IMG/VR virus record: IMGVR_UViG_3300021963_007304
Coordinates: 1 to 44,179 of that record
Length of the DNA stretch: 44,179 nt
Reading direction: 5' to 3' (one strand)
From: a virus
Of this stretch, positions 9,601 through 18,175 are shown piece after piece. Numbering within the stretch: the first letter of the stretch is position 1; each line of letters opens with the position of its first letter. The notes under the pieces are model-generated. The model was given only the letters and a program-made list of their open reading frames with translations, did no database searches and had not been told where the DNA came from. The position numbers and the translations under genes are program-made.

Positions 9601-10110
9601 GCAGCCGCTGCTGTGTACACACTTTATTATTTTAGAGCCAACTTTGATGGTACGGCATTTCCACCAAACCAATATATTGAAGCTAACGGAATTAACCCAA
9701 TATCGGCATACGACTTAACCCAATCGGGTAGTGCTTTTGTTGACCAAGGTTATAACCCAGTATCATTTAATGACGTTTTATCCGAATATGTTGCAAATAA
9801 TACAACTTATGGTGGTGGTTCTGTTAATTTAAGTTCTGCTGCACCATCTGGTTGGAGTTCATCATCACCAGTAAGTGTACCATTTGGTACAGTTAGTTGG
9901 GATAGTGGTTTACATATAATGGTTCCAGATGTGGTAACATATACATCACTAACAACTGGTACTCATTTAGTTGATGCGGCTAACATACCATTTAACGCTT
10001 ATAATGTATATGCGACATCTGTTACATATGGTGGTCAAAATTATAAATTATACAGTGTTTATAGTATTGTGAAACTAGGTAGCTCAAATACAACAATAAC
10101 AATTAAATAA
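6628..10110 (+). CDS. Giant tail adhesin with SprB-like repeats, 1160 aa
   Basis: A virion surface protein. The N-terminal 50 residues (LILRNSLPRPLTHDELDSNF) look like a tail attachment module, followed by a linker with TVDIPLNITGGGG and DGTTVTIDLS repeats that also occur in the gene at 12121. From about residue 225 to 990 there are roughly nine beta-sandwich repeats of 75-95 residues, each with a start like CPGATGTITINAANGSGEYE and an end like GTYNVAVRR or DANGC. This is the pattern of SprB repeats, known from Flavobacterium gliding adhesins and other Bacteroidota surface proteins. The last 170 residues are non-repetitive and may form the tip. It is the first of four structural genes in a row and its start codon lies in a 14-bp stem. 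Confidence 0.8.
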   Translation: MALILRNSLPRPLTHDELDSNFLYLNIIEWEKKSYQQGQYVIHAIGDTKSLYYCEKSHTDFVYTNNGDDFTETYVQGGQTIRIWTKIGDGETVKLVDGSYSGGILHLENSDGSTVDIPLNITGGGGAVTGGTLNISNELILNSSDGTTVTIDLSQLKDTYDAISLPNIPGTICTGGTGTPAEVYAGKDGNTFQFRGIKALDDNITVTYDDCYIYIGGKTLQPVGSNITVVDNLCNGEANGQITVYVTGGSESYRFSIDGGSTWTAFDPNNTQVYTGLTAGVYNLKVEDEIIGNIINTNVTVGEPAIVSFNTNVTNVSVVGQSDGVIQVNASGGNGVYEYSFDGGATYSNSDTLTGASETNYSVIVRDSNGCLSSVQTVSVGHYNIQITITSVSHTDPTCPGATGTITINAANGSGEYEFSIDGVNFYPTSAPFTTNHRTFSTGIVAGTYSNIKVRDHNTLDTVTYGSTITITDPVGITLDTKTETNALCGGNATVYVKVTNTNGQAQISLDGSSYTNMTLVSSGVYQYTYTFNTVGVHSGTIYYKDTCNQVDSISYSVSKYNAVAVSLMGSTPATCPGDDWAHTFSVTGGQGTYEYSLDNSTWSSFSSPATLPITSSTSGSASTKTVYFRDASNPSCSTSINVNNSKVTTINVTLVSSSNPSCSTGTGSLSVSASGGRVDISNTYEYALITGGSTGSYGSSTSFTGLSSGTYNVAVRRVGTSCTPENLASDVTITVPTAVGASLDSQTNPTTCAGNNGNVVVNVSGGTGTYYYSTNNGTSYNGSPITPTGGKITISSLSAGSYTIKIKDANNCVMIGSGIPVTLSAPSSPSLGGTYTAPLCNGGNATITLVASGGTAPYTYSSNGSSYGSSNVFTRSAYTGNQTYYVKDASNCVTSASIAGSGQPSALSLASSRVDETAPGANDGILTPSFAGGTSPYTLSIDDSSSNPIPGSPFSSATTGTPYTGLAPDTYTITLTDANGCSTSITKDISAAAAVYTLYYFRANFDGTAFPPNQYIEANGINPISAYDLTQSGSAFVDQGYNPVSFNDVLSEYVANNTTYGGGSVNLSSAAPSGWSSSSPVSVPFGTVSWDSGLHIMVPDVVTYTSLTTGTHLVDAANIPFNAYNVYATSVTYGGQNYKLYSVYSIVKLGSSNTTITIK

Positions 10111-10127
10111 AATTACTAAGTGAGAAT

Positions 10128-12053
10128 ATGTCAAATATAACAAAAATACCAATAGCTGGTTACCCATTCGCACAACCAGGTACATTAGATGCTACAGGTT
10201 CTACACACGGTGTTGTATATTCAAGTGAAGTTATCGGTGGTTATCAAGAGGTTGCCACTTTAGACGATAGAAATGCTATACCAGTAAACGTATCATCTGG
10301 TAAGGTTGCATCAATAAACGAAGATTTATTTTCTTCTGGTAGACGTAGAATCGGTATGACCGTATATGTTGCCAGTGAGAATAAAACATATCGTTTAATA
10401 CCATGGGGTTATTTTGGTAACGGTGGTAATTTAGATGAAAATGATTGGGCTTCAACGGCAACACATTTAAAAGTATTAGCGTTAGACCCTAGAAAGGTTA
10501 TTAAATATGGTGGTTTGGTTATCGGTAAAGGTAACAGAACCGTAGGGCCTATAACTGGAACGACCTCGTCATGGGGTATTGTAACGGGTTACACAGCTGG
10601 CACACCAATAATCAATCCAAATGTATATTCTGGTAGCACCGTATCACCGTGGGTTGAGGTGCAAGATGTAAGATTAGCTAATTCGGTTTATAATGATACA
10701 ACGGGTGAGATTACCTATAATTTAACTGATGGGTCAACAGCCGTTGGTTATATATATGATACACCTCATTTATATACTTTAAATATAAATGTTTCTGACA
10801 CTAATTTAACAGTTAATGAACCATCCGACTATGAGTCTGGTAATAACGATAACCCAGATCTTTATTTAAGTAGGGGTGAGACTTATATTTTTAGAAATAA
10901 CGCAACTGGTCACACCTTAGAAATATCTAGAACACTTGGTGATATTAATGATGCTCCAGTTGGTTTAACAAATAACGGTGCCACATACGGTACTGATTTA
11001 ATATTTAAAGTACCGCAAGATGCAAACGACACATATTGGATCTACTCCAATACAAGTTCTGGTACACATAAAAGTCAATTAATTATTACTGGTGCGGGTG
11101 GTACAGGTACAACACAATCAGTATATCACCCAGCGGTTCCGTTATCAACTGAAACACCAGAAAAAGTTGGTGGTATTGAAGCTGGTACATTAGCTAGTGC
11201 GTTAGATGGTAACACATTTTCAAAAATGTTTGATTTGATATTGTTCCCAACAATCACACCAACGTTAAGTAACCCATATGAATCATTTGCAAAAACAAAT
11301 GATAACTTATATGAAATTGGTGATGTAATTAATGTTGATGGTTTAGTAACATTCAATAGGGGGTCAATACTTGAACCGTGGAATGGTGACACATTACAGA
11401 ATTATAGATCTGGTTTACCAAATGCGTATGAATTTTATTTCTATACTGGAAATACTGTTAGTTATACAAATTACTTATATACGATATACACTAGTAATTT
11501 AACATATAATTTCACAGAAAATGGATATTCGATAATCAAAGGTTACCAAAACTGGTTAGCTAAAATATTTTACGATCCGAGCACCAACCAACCATTGGAT
11601 AATTATGGTGGTAATTATTTAACACCTTTAGCTTCTGGTACAACTGAATCTCATTTTGTTATTGAAGGTGTATATCCAATATACGCAACAACATATACTG
11701 GTACTTTTACAACATTCCCAGCACTTTCACCAGGATATACTGGTTTTGAGGGTATAACGTCACAAACAAAACAAACATTATATTCAATGATAAGTGGTAA
11801 TAACATTGAATTGATTTTAGCAAGTGAACCAAATTATACTGATAGACAAAAATTCTGGTTGCCAGATGAATGGTTATCGGATAGACCAATAACTAAAGTA
11901 GAATTGTATGATACATCAAGCAATCAATGGGGTACACCAAACTTCTTAAGTATGTTTACCCAGACACCAGACACAATTAATAGTTTACCGTATACTCAGT
12001 TTGAATATAATGGAACTTTAAGAGGTTTTGTTAAAATTAGATTGAGATTTTAA
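10128..12053 (+). CDS. Tail fibre protein with cupredoxin-like insert, 641 aa
   Basis: A structural protein placed 17 bases after the adhesin. Residues about 215-325 resemble a cupredoxin-like beta sandwich (LYLSRGETYIFRNNATGH, later FKVPQDANDTYWIY), but no full copper ligand set is evident. The C-terminal 130 residues (from GVYPIYA) are paralogous to the end of the next gene: both have NGNN/SGNN-[IL]E, a LPD.WL.[SD]RP motif, SNQW and a terminal [KI]RL.F/KIKLVF. That shared end is probably a trimerisation or receptor-binding head. Confidence 0.75.
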   Translation: MSNITKIPIAGYPFAQPGTLDATGSTHGVVYSSEVIGGYQEVATLDDRNAIPVNVSSGKVASINEDLFSSGRRRIGMTVYVASENKTYRLIPWGYFGNGGNLDENDWASTATHLKVLALDPRKVIKYGGLVIGKGNRTVGPITGTTSSWGIVTGYTAGTPIINPNVYSGSTVSPWVEVQDVRLANSVYNDTTGEITYNLTDGSTAVGYIYDTPHLYTLNINVSDTNLTVNEPSDYESGNNDNPDLYLSRGETYIFRNNATGHTLEISRTLGDINDAPVGLTNNGATYGTDLIFKVPQDANDTYWIYSNTSSGTHKSQLIITGAGGTGTTQSVYHPAVPLSTETPEKVGGIEAGTLASALDGNTFSKMFDLILFPTITPTLSNPYESFAKTNDNLYEIGDVINVDGLVTFNRGSILEPWNGDTLQNYRSGLPNAYEFYFYTGNTVSYTNYLYTIYTSNLTYNFTENGYSIIKGYQNWLAKIFYDPSTNQPLDNYGGNYLTPLASGTTESHFVIEGVYPIYATTYTGTFTTFPALSPGYTGFEGITSQTKQTLYSMISGNNIELILASEPNYTDRQKFWLPDEWLSDRPITKVELYDTSSNQWGTPNFLSMFTQTPDTINSLPYTQFEYNGTLRGFVKIRLRF

Positions 12054-12120
12054 GAGCTTTTAGCGCTTACAAACTATTTATATAAAGAATAATAAACTAA
12101 ACCAAAACAAAAATTAAAAA

Positions 12121-13683
12121 ATGGCATCTTTAACTAGAACAGCAGGTGTTTTTAACTTTTCAGCGAACTTTGAAACGTTAGTAGCAGCACCATTAGACGC
12201 ACGTTTAACCGTGCCTTATTTGACCCATCTAACCGATGGGGCAACAATCCCTTATCCTTATTTGGGTATGGTTGTCGCTGTAACAAGCGATTCAACACCA
12301 TCTAATAATGGTATTTACTATTGTACTGATATTGGTACAGTACCAGCATTTGCTAGTGGTACATCTGTTTGGACAAAACTAACTGATGGCGCTAGTGATA
12401 CGTATGTTACTGGTGGTACAATGTCAGGTACTAACTTAGAATTATACAGAAATGATGGTAATACCGTAACAGTTGATTTATCATCATTAGCTAGTGATAA
12501 TAACACATATGTTACTGGTGGTACTGTGAGTGGTACTAGCTTAACTTTAGGTCTTAATGATGGTAGTTCAGTAACAATTGATGTATCGTCTTTAACAACT
12601 GATACATATGTGACTGGTGCAACTCAAAGTGGCACAACAATATCATTACATTTTAATAATGGTGCACCACAAGTAGACTTAACACTTACTGGTTTTACTG
12701 GTAATTATGTTACTGGTGGTACATCTGGTGCTGATACTGGTGGAACAACTAATATCGATTTAGATTTAGGTATTAGTGATGGTAGTAATGTAAACATTGA
12801 TTTATCACAAGCATTCACATTTATGAACGCTGCTGCGGTTAAGAAAACTGTTGGTGGTATAACAACTGGTGATTTAGCTTTTGCTAGCGGTAAAACATTA
12901 CATGAAATCATCCAAATGATTTTCTATCCAGCTATCGCACCAACTATTTCATATAGTTCTGTTGCATTAACTAAAACTTTGGGTAATTTGGAAGAGATCG
13001 GTAAGATTCATGATTTAACACTAACAGCAAACTTCACAAAAGGTACATCTGTTGTGGCTGGACAAACAACCAGATACATGGGTAACCCAATTGACTACAA
13101 TTACACTGGTGATCAAATTACTGGTACGGTAACAAATGCAAACACTGGTAGCCCAGATACTACAGCAGTATCAGCATATGTTGTAACACAAGGAGTTCAA
13201 GGTTGGAGTGTTGGTACTGATTATAACGCTGTAACACCAGGTGGCTCTACAGGCCCTGTATATGATGATGGGACTACATATGTTAATACAAACTTTACGA
13301 ATGCTGGAACTAAAACAGGCTCAACTTCTTTAGAAGGTGTTTATCCAATATACGCAGCAACATCATCAACAACTGTATTAACAAAACAAGCTCTTGTTTC
13401 TATGATAAACGGAAACAACTTAGAATATACAATTGTTGCCGAAGCTAATCCAGGTGAACATACATTTGCATTACCAGATGTATGGTTAATATCTAGACCG
13501 CTAACAGCTGTATATTATTTTAATGCTGTATCAAATCAATGGGATACGGTTAATAAAATTGGTGATTGGATCACAACACCAGATACACAAACAATACAAG
13601 GTGCTATTGTTAACTATACAAAATACACCAAAGACGTTGCATTACCAGCAGCTGGTTCTAGAAAAATAAAATTAGTGTTTTAA
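12121..13683 (+). CDS. Tail fibre protein, 520 aa
   Basis: A structural protein in three parts. Residues 1-90 (TAGVFNFSANFETLVAAPLD, PYPYLGMVVAVTSD) form an attachment domain shared with the next gene. Residues 95-235 are short glycine/threonine repeats (TYVTGGT.SGT.L.L...DGS.VTIDLS) typical of a fibrous shaft. The C-terminal 200 residues end with the GVYPIYA...ISRPLTAVYYF...KIKLVF head shared with the preceding gene. Together with its neighbours it forms a set of mix-and-match fibre parts. Confidence 0.75.
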   Translation: MASLTRTAGVFNFSANFETLVAAPLDARLTVPYLTHLTDGATIPYPYLGMVVAVTSDSTPSNNGIYYCTDIGTVPAFASGTSVWTKLTDGASDTYVTGGTMSGTNLELYRNDGNTVTVDLSSLASDNNTYVTGGTVSGTSLTLGLNDGSSVTIDVSSLTTDTYVTGATQSGTTISLHFNNGAPQVDLTLTGFTGNYVTGGTSGADTGGTTNIDLDLGISDGSNVNIDLSQAFTFMNAAAVKKTVGGITTGDLAFASGKTLHEIIQMIFYPAIAPTISYSSVALTKTLGNLEEIGKIHDLTLTANFTKGTSVVAGQTTRYMGNPIDYNYTGDQITGTVTNANTGSPDTTAVSAYVVTQGVQGWSVGTDYNAVTPGGSTGPVYDDGTTYVNTNFTNAGTKTGSTSLEGVYPIYAATSSTTVLTKQALVSMINGNNLEYTIVAEANPGEHTFALPDVWLISRPLTAVYYFNAVSNQWDTVNKIGDWITTPDTQTIQGAIVNYTKYTKDVALPAAGSRKIKLVF

Positions 13684-13693
13684 TTGATAATAG

Positions 13694-14578
13694 ATGGCAA
13701 ATAGAGTACCAGGTGTTTTTAATTTTTCAGCGAACTTTGAAGCGCTGATTGCCGCACCTTTAGATGCCAGAGGAACTGTGGTGAACTATTCGGAATTAAC
13801 GGATAGTTCACTACCATATCCTTATTTAGGCATGGTTGTCGCTGTAACAAGTGATGCAACCCCAACAAATAACGGATTATATATTTTAAAAGCAACTCCA
13901 GCGACTAATCCAAGCAATTGGTATAAAATCTCTGAGGGTGGTGACGTTCCTTTTATAACTGGTGTTACCTATAACGGTACTGAACAAGTCATATCTTTAA
14001 ATAACGGTACATCTTTTACAACCGATATTAATGGTACAACATTAAGTAGCGGTCAGTATAGTGTTGGTATTTCAAATCACTCTTATCAAATAGTAACAAC
14101 TAACGATACAACAACAACAATTAGTGGTGCAACTTATAACGTTGCTAATGTTTTTTATTCTGGATCGGGTAACCCACCAGCTAAAAATAATATAATTGTT
14201 ATTAGTGGTATAACTAGTGCAGAACACTTTTTATTGGAAATGCCAGCATTAGGTGTTGGTGAGGCTGGAGCGATATACAAAATTATTGTAAAAGATATTT
14301 CTGGTGTTGTTGATTATAAGTTTTTTATGGTTTATAGCGGTACCGATAGAATTATTGGCGCTAATATAAAATCTAATGTCGGTTCTGGTTATTTTATACC
14401 GCTTGAGACGTTAGAAACATTAGAGTTAGTTTGGGATGGTGATGATTATATCATTACAAACATAATTAAACAAAATTACACTTCACTTAATGCAAAAGAT
14501 TTCTTATCTTTGGATACAGGTGTCGATCCTTTGTTTAATTGGTCGTACATTGAAAGAAATATTAACAATATTGTATAA
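13694..14578 (+). CDS. Tail fibre or baseplate-associated protein, 294 aa
   Basis: Residues 1-85 are closely similar to the start of the preceding protein (PGVFNFSANFEALIAAPLDA, PYPYLGMVVAVTSDATPTNN), which marks a shared attachment domain. The remainder is a different beta-rich domain (about 120-294) without the shaft repeats or the shared head. It starts 10 bases after the preceding stop and its own stop overlaps the start of the next gene (TAATG), so the cluster is translated as one operon. Confidence 0.72.
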   Translation: MANRVPGVFNFSANFEALIAAPLDARGTVVNYSELTDSSLPYPYLGMVVAVTSDATPTNNGLYILKATPATNPSNWYKISEGGDVPFITGVTYNGTEQVISLNNGTSFTTDINGTTLSSGQYSVGISNHSYQIVTTNDTTTTISGATYNVANVFYSGSGNPPAKNNIIVISGITSAEHFLLEMPALGVGEAGAIYKIIVKDISGVVDYKFFMVYSGTDRIIGANIKSNVGSGYFIPLETLETLELVWDGDDYIITNIIKQNYTSLNAKDFLSLDTGVDPLFNWSYIERNINNIV

Positions 14579-15015
14579 TGAAATTATTTGAAACCTTATT
14601 AAAAGAAAAATTTGAACTGTTATTTGATGGTATTGATTTTGACGATAAAAAAATCGCAACCACAAAAAAGTTTTTAAATTTTTGTTGCGATGAATTAGGG
14701 TTGAAAGAAAAATTCAATTGCCATATTATATCCGACAGGGAAAAATATGGTGTTAATACCACAGCTTATTATCGTGATAAAGATAAAATGGTTGTGGTGT
14801 ATGCCAAAAACAGAATGTTGGGTGATGTGTTAAGGAGTATAGCTCACGAACTTGTTCATCAATTACAACATGAGGAAGATAGGATTTCATATCCAGTACA
14901 AGATGAGGGTGGCGACATAGAAAATGAAGCCAACGCTAAAGCTGGGGAAATTGTTAAAAAATTTATAAAACATGATGAAATGGGTTCAAATTTGTTTGAA
15001 TCTAGAGTCATTTAA
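14578..15015 (+). CDS. Putative zinc metallopeptidase, HExxH type, 145 aa
   Basis: The zincin motif is visible as H90-E91-L-V-H94 (RSIAHELVHQLQHEED), with a downstream glutamate candidate for the third ligand in GGDIENEANAKAG. Similar small metallopeptidase-like proteins are common near phage tail genes, where they may process structural proteins. Translational overlap with the fibre gene supports a virion-related role, but the substrate is unknown. A terminator follows. Confidence 0.75.
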   Translation: MKLFETLLKEKFELLFDGIDFDDKKIATTKKFLNFCCDELGLKEKFNCHIISDREKYGVNTTAYYRDKDKMVVVYAKNRMLGDVLRSIAHELVHQLQHEEDRISYPVQDEGGDIENEANAKAGEIVKKFIKHDEMGSNLFESRVI

Positions 15016-15043
15016 ACCAAAAACATTAAAAATAATTAAATAA

Positions 15044-15068
15044 AAACCACCAAATAGGTGGTTTTTTT
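15044..15068 (+). terminator. Rho-independent terminator
   Basis: AAACCACC and GGTGGTTT form an 8-bp stem around a 5-base loop followed by a T run. It ends the tail-fibre/metallopeptidase operon. A -7 element (TATATTTG, 15071-15078) for the next gene follows at once. Confidence 0.85.
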
Positions 15069-15092
15069 ATTATATTTGTAAAAATATACACA

Positions 15093-15959
15093 ATGAAAGT
15101 ATTTGTTATTGGAGCATCGGGACTTGTTGGGGGCAATACCATGCGTGTTTTTCGTGAAAATGGTTGCGATGTTAAAGGTTCATTTTTTACATATAAAACT
15201 GAAGATTGTGTTTTTTATGATACACTAGATTTGGATAATACAGATAATTTTGATCTGATTGGTTGGTGTCCAGATGTAATCGTACATTGTGGGGCTTTAA
15301 CACATGTTGATTATTGTGAGGAAAACAAAGAGGAGAGTTATCAAAAAACCGTTCAAAGTACAATGAATGTGATAAATCTAGCAAAACAGTGCGGGGCTAA
15401 ATTAGTATACCTATCAACCGACTATGTTTTCGATGGTAAAAATGGCCCTTACCAAGAAAATGACGCATTAAACCCGATAAATGTATATGGTAAACATAAG
15501 ATGATTGCCGAAAATAGTGTAACAGGGTATGATAAATCATTGGTATTGAGAATAACCAATGTATATGGGGATGAAGAAAGAGGTAAAAATTTTATTTCAA
15601 GAATTATACAACAATGTAAAGAAGGTAAACAACTAACACTCAAATTGCCAATAGATCAGTATGCAAATCCAACAAATGCTTATGATATCTCTAGAGCCAT
15701 GTATCTTTTAGTAAAAGATGGTCATTCAGGTATTTTTAATATTGGTGGAACGGATTACATGAATAGGGTATCGCTAGCTTTAAGGGTTTTAAAATACTTC
15801 CCAGATGCCATATATTATTTACTCCCAACACAAACAATAGAATTAAATCAGGTGGCAAATAGGCCGCTGTTAGGTGGCTTTATTAGTAAGAAATTTCATC
15901 AGTTATATCCAGATTTTTTGTTTACAACTGTTGATGATTACATGAAAACTCAATTATAA
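15093..15959 (+). CDS. RmlD-like dTDP-4-dehydrorhamnose reductase / extended SDR
   Basis: An NAD(P)-dependent extended short-chain dehydrogenase of 288 residues. The Rossmann motif GASGLVGG is at residues 7-14, the RmlD signature STDYVFDGKNGPYQE follows, and the catalytic pair is Y132-x-x-x-K136. In the RmlBACD pathway RmlD makes dTDP-rhamnose; no RmlA, B or C is present in the window, so the substrate could be another 4-keto sugar. It is preceded by a terminator and a -7 box and overlaps the convergent bS21 gene by 6 bases. A role in glycan decoration or modification is likely. Confidence 0.85.
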   Translation: MKVFVIGASGLVGGNTMRVFRENGCDVKGSFFTYKTEDCVFYDTLDLDNTDNFDLIGWCPDVIVHCGALTHVDYCEENKEESYQKTVQSTMNVINLAKQCGAKLVYLSTDYVFDGKNGPYQENDALNPINVYGKHKMIAENSVTGYDKSLVLRITNVYGDEERGKNFISRIIQQCKEGKQLTLKLPIDQYANPTNAYDISRAMYLLVKDGHSGIFNIGGTDYMNRVSLALRVLKYFPDAIYYLLPTQTIELNQVANRPLLGGFISKKFHQLYPDFLFTTVDDYMKTQL

Positions 15960-16154
15960 ACCTTTGTTGGCTTCATCCTGTTTTTTCTGTACATACTTAG
16001 CCTTTAATTTTGTTTGGCGTTTCTTAACAGAATCCTTTTCAAATTCTTTTCTATCACGTAACTCATCGTGAATTTTTGATTTGAAAACTTTAAATTTGTA
16101 CTGCTTTAGGGCTTTATCTATACCCCCAGCTTTCTTCACATCAATAATTATCAT
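15954..16154 (-). CDS. rpsU: Ribosomal protein bS21
   Basis: A 66-residue basic protein that matches bS21 over its whole length: MIIIDVKKAGGIDKALKQYK, then the KF..SKI.DELR.RKEFEKDSVKKR core and a lysine-rich tail. bS21 binds the 30S platform near the 3' end of 16S rRNA and the anti-Shine-Dalgarno. The longer frame starts at 16190, but the family begins at MIII, so the start at 16154 is chosen. In Bacteroidota bS21 takes part in hiding the anti-Shine-Dalgarno, so a phage copy may alter which mRNAs are initiated. No Shine-Dalgarno is visible before its start. Confidence 0.92.
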   Translation of the reverse strand: MIIIDVKKAGGIDKALKQYKFKVFKSKIHDELRDRKEFEKDSVKKRQTKLKAKYVQKKQDEANKGL

Positions 16155-16183
16155 ACAGATAAATACATTTTTTTTGGGGAAAA

Positions 16184-16215
16184 TTTGCATATTAAAATAA
16201 AAGTATTTACATTTG
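16184..16215 (+). promoter_or_regulatory. Bacteroidota-type promoter
   Basis: TTTG at 16184-16187, a 20-base spacer and TACATTTG at 16208-16215, in front of the LRR protein gene. Confidence 0.8.
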
Positions 16216-16236
16216 TAAACAAATCAGTAAAAAGGT

Positions 16237-17913
16237 ATGGATCAAGCAACACCAAAGAAAAAGACGAGGTTAGAATATCTATTTGATATTTTTATTAACG
16301 ATTACAAGAGAGCGGTAACCCATAAATTATTCAAAGAAGTTAAAGCTGGCGATAATACAGTGGTTAAACCAGAACACGCTAAATTTGCGTATCATATAGA
16401 TCCATGGTTTCGTAATTTTTTGAGTTACCAACCAATGCCAGATGATGGTAATGGTGAAAATAACTTTTATTATATTGGTAAGGGTGATAATGAAATGGAT
16501 CGTTTGTTTAAATTTTTTGTTCATTGCGACCCATCACCAAATAAAGAATATGTGAGTTGGTTCCTTAACCTTTATCGTAAAATTATTAAAGATAAGATTG
16601 ATGGCTCGGGTCAGGCTCATACCGATAATTTTTATGAGGATTTGATGACCAAAGTACCAGAAGCTCTGGATGTTTTTTCATTTTTAAAACTAACTAATGT
16701 TTTAGCCGTGGAAACACGTGATATAAATCGATACAAGACAATCAATGAGTTTGTTGATTTGGTTAGACCGTATATGGCCAAAGATGATGGTGATGATTCT
16801 GTGCACACTTTAGACCATAAAGAATTAACGTGCATCCAAAACCATACAAAGCAAAGTAAAACAAACGGTAAGGCTGAATTGGTTTTTGAAAACAATGAAT
16901 GGGTTATTGTTATTACACACGATAAGGAAGCGAATATCGAATTTGGTAAATATACAACCTGGTGTACAGCTGGTACTCGTTATGGTAACATGTTTGATTC
17001 TTACCATGGTCGTGGAGAATTGTTCGTTCTAATTAAAAAAGGCCATGGTTCCAAAAAAGCAATTAAGAAAGACCCTGCGGTTAGATTACAATTTCATTTT
17101 GAGGATGGTCAGTATATGAATGCTGATGACAGATCGATAAACATAAATGAGTTCTTATTTAGTAATAAGGACATCAAAAAGTTTTTTAGGGGGTATATCA
17201 TTAAACGTGTTTTACCGCATAGACAACAAAAGAATACTAGACAGAGTGAGGACATAAAGTACTTACTAAATTTAGGTTTCGGTGATGAGATCATTAAAAT
17301 ATTAAAAGAATCTAAACCTGAAATTGTTGATTTTAGTGGCCATAAAATTGAATCGGAATACCTTGAAAGTATTGGTGAAATAACCAGCATTAAAAAACTG
17401 GATTTAAGTGAATGTGGTATTGATAAACTACCTGATTCAATAGCCAATCTAAAAAACCTTAAATCGCTTAAATTTAGAAACAATAAAAACATTAAAAATG
17501 TTCCAGTTTGGGTGAGTGAATTAACTAATTTGGAATATTTTGATTGTGCTGGATGTAATATAACCGAAATAGGTGATTTGGGTAAAAATACGAATCTAAC
17601 TGAGTTAGTTTTGGATTATAACAAAAACCTAAAAAAATTACCAAAAGGTGTCGGTAATTTAACAAAGTTAACTAGGTTAACAGCATCCACATGTGATTTA
17701 AGAGAAATTGATGAGGAGCTACTTAACTGCACAAACCTATATTTGATGGATGTGCACATGAATGAACATTTGGAAAGGATTCCAGTTGAGTTAAGTAAAT
17801 TACCAAATATTGTGGCTATTTGTATTGATGATACCAAAGTATCAATGCAAACTAAGAAAATTATGGAAGATAATAGTAATGGGTCAGTTTGTATTATAAA
17901 ATACGGTCAATAA
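16237..17913 (+). CDS. Leucine-rich-repeat protein with phage WCTA domain, 558 aa
   Basis: The N-terminal 360 residues form a phage-type domain that includes NNEWVIVITHDKEAN, the conserved-looking TTWCTAGTRYGNMFDSYH (W242-C-T-A) and GRGELFVLIKK. Residues about 365-540 are leucine-rich repeats of roughly 23 residues (IKKLDLSECGIDKLPDSI, LKSLKFRNNKNIKNVP and so on), a solenoid for binding proteins. Phages rarely carry LRRs, so it may bind a host factor. It has its own promoter. The last 20 bases overlap a minus-strand gene. Confidence 0.75.
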   Translation: MDQATPKKKTRLEYLFDIFINDYKRAVTHKLFKEVKAGDNTVVKPEHAKFAYHIDPWFRNFLSYQPMPDDGNGENNFYYIGKGDNEMDRLFKFFVHCDPSPNKEYVSWFLNLYRKIIKDKIDGSGQAHTDNFYEDLMTKVPEALDVFSFLKLTNVLAVETRDINRYKTINEFVDLVRPYMAKDDGDDSVHTLDHKELTCIQNHTKQSKTNGKAELVFENNEWVIVITHDKEANIEFGKYTTWCTAGTRYGNMFDSYHGRGELFVLIKKGHGSKKAIKKDPAVRLQFHFEDGQYMNADDRSININEFLFSNKDIKKFFRGYIIKRVLPHRQQKNTRQSEDIKYLLNLGFGDEIIKILKESKPEIVDFSGHKIESEYLESIGEITSIKKLDLSECGIDKLPDSIANLKNLKSLKFRNNKNIKNVPVWVSELTNLEYFDCAGCNITEIGDLGKNTNLTELVLDYNKNLKKLPKGVGNLTKLTRLTASTCDLREIDEELLNCTNLYLMDVHMNEHLERIPVELSKLPNIVAICIDDTKVSMQTKKIMEDNSNGSVCIIKYGQ

Positions 17914-18106
17914 TATAATTATCGGATTTGGACATGTCAATTTGATCCAGAACCCTAATATCCGATATGTTATTTTTATTAATTAGATTTTTAATACGGT
18001 CTTTAGTTTGATCCTTTGAGCATATTTCCATACTAAGTGGTCTCATCACGGAATCAAATAAGTAGATATGATTTTCAGAATTAAATTCTTTTACTATAAT
18101 TTCCAT
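17894..18106 (-). CDS. Small unknown protein, 70 aa
   Basis: No family is recognised. The sequence MEIIVKEFNSENHIYLFD and the alternating hydrophobic pattern suggest a small alpha/beta domain. A TACTATTG box ends 4 bases before the ATG, the same near-leaderless layout as at 2055, 31998 and 33276, though the -33 box is unclear. It overlaps the end of the LRR gene in antiparallel orientation. Confidence 0.5.
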   Translation of the reverse strand: MEIIVKEFNSENHIYLFDSVMRPLSMEICSKDQTKDRIKNLINKNNISDIRVLDQIDMSKSDNYIIDRIL

Positions 18107-18175
18107 ATACAATAGTAATTAAATTTTTGGTGGGTATAAATAGAAAAATGAAACTATTTATAATAAAAAGGTGTA

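Noticed and set aside
8508-9620. Several minus-strand open frames inside the adhesin gene
   Set aside because: Shadow frames that result from the repetitive codon use (ACA, GGT) of the adhesin; no promoter or start context.
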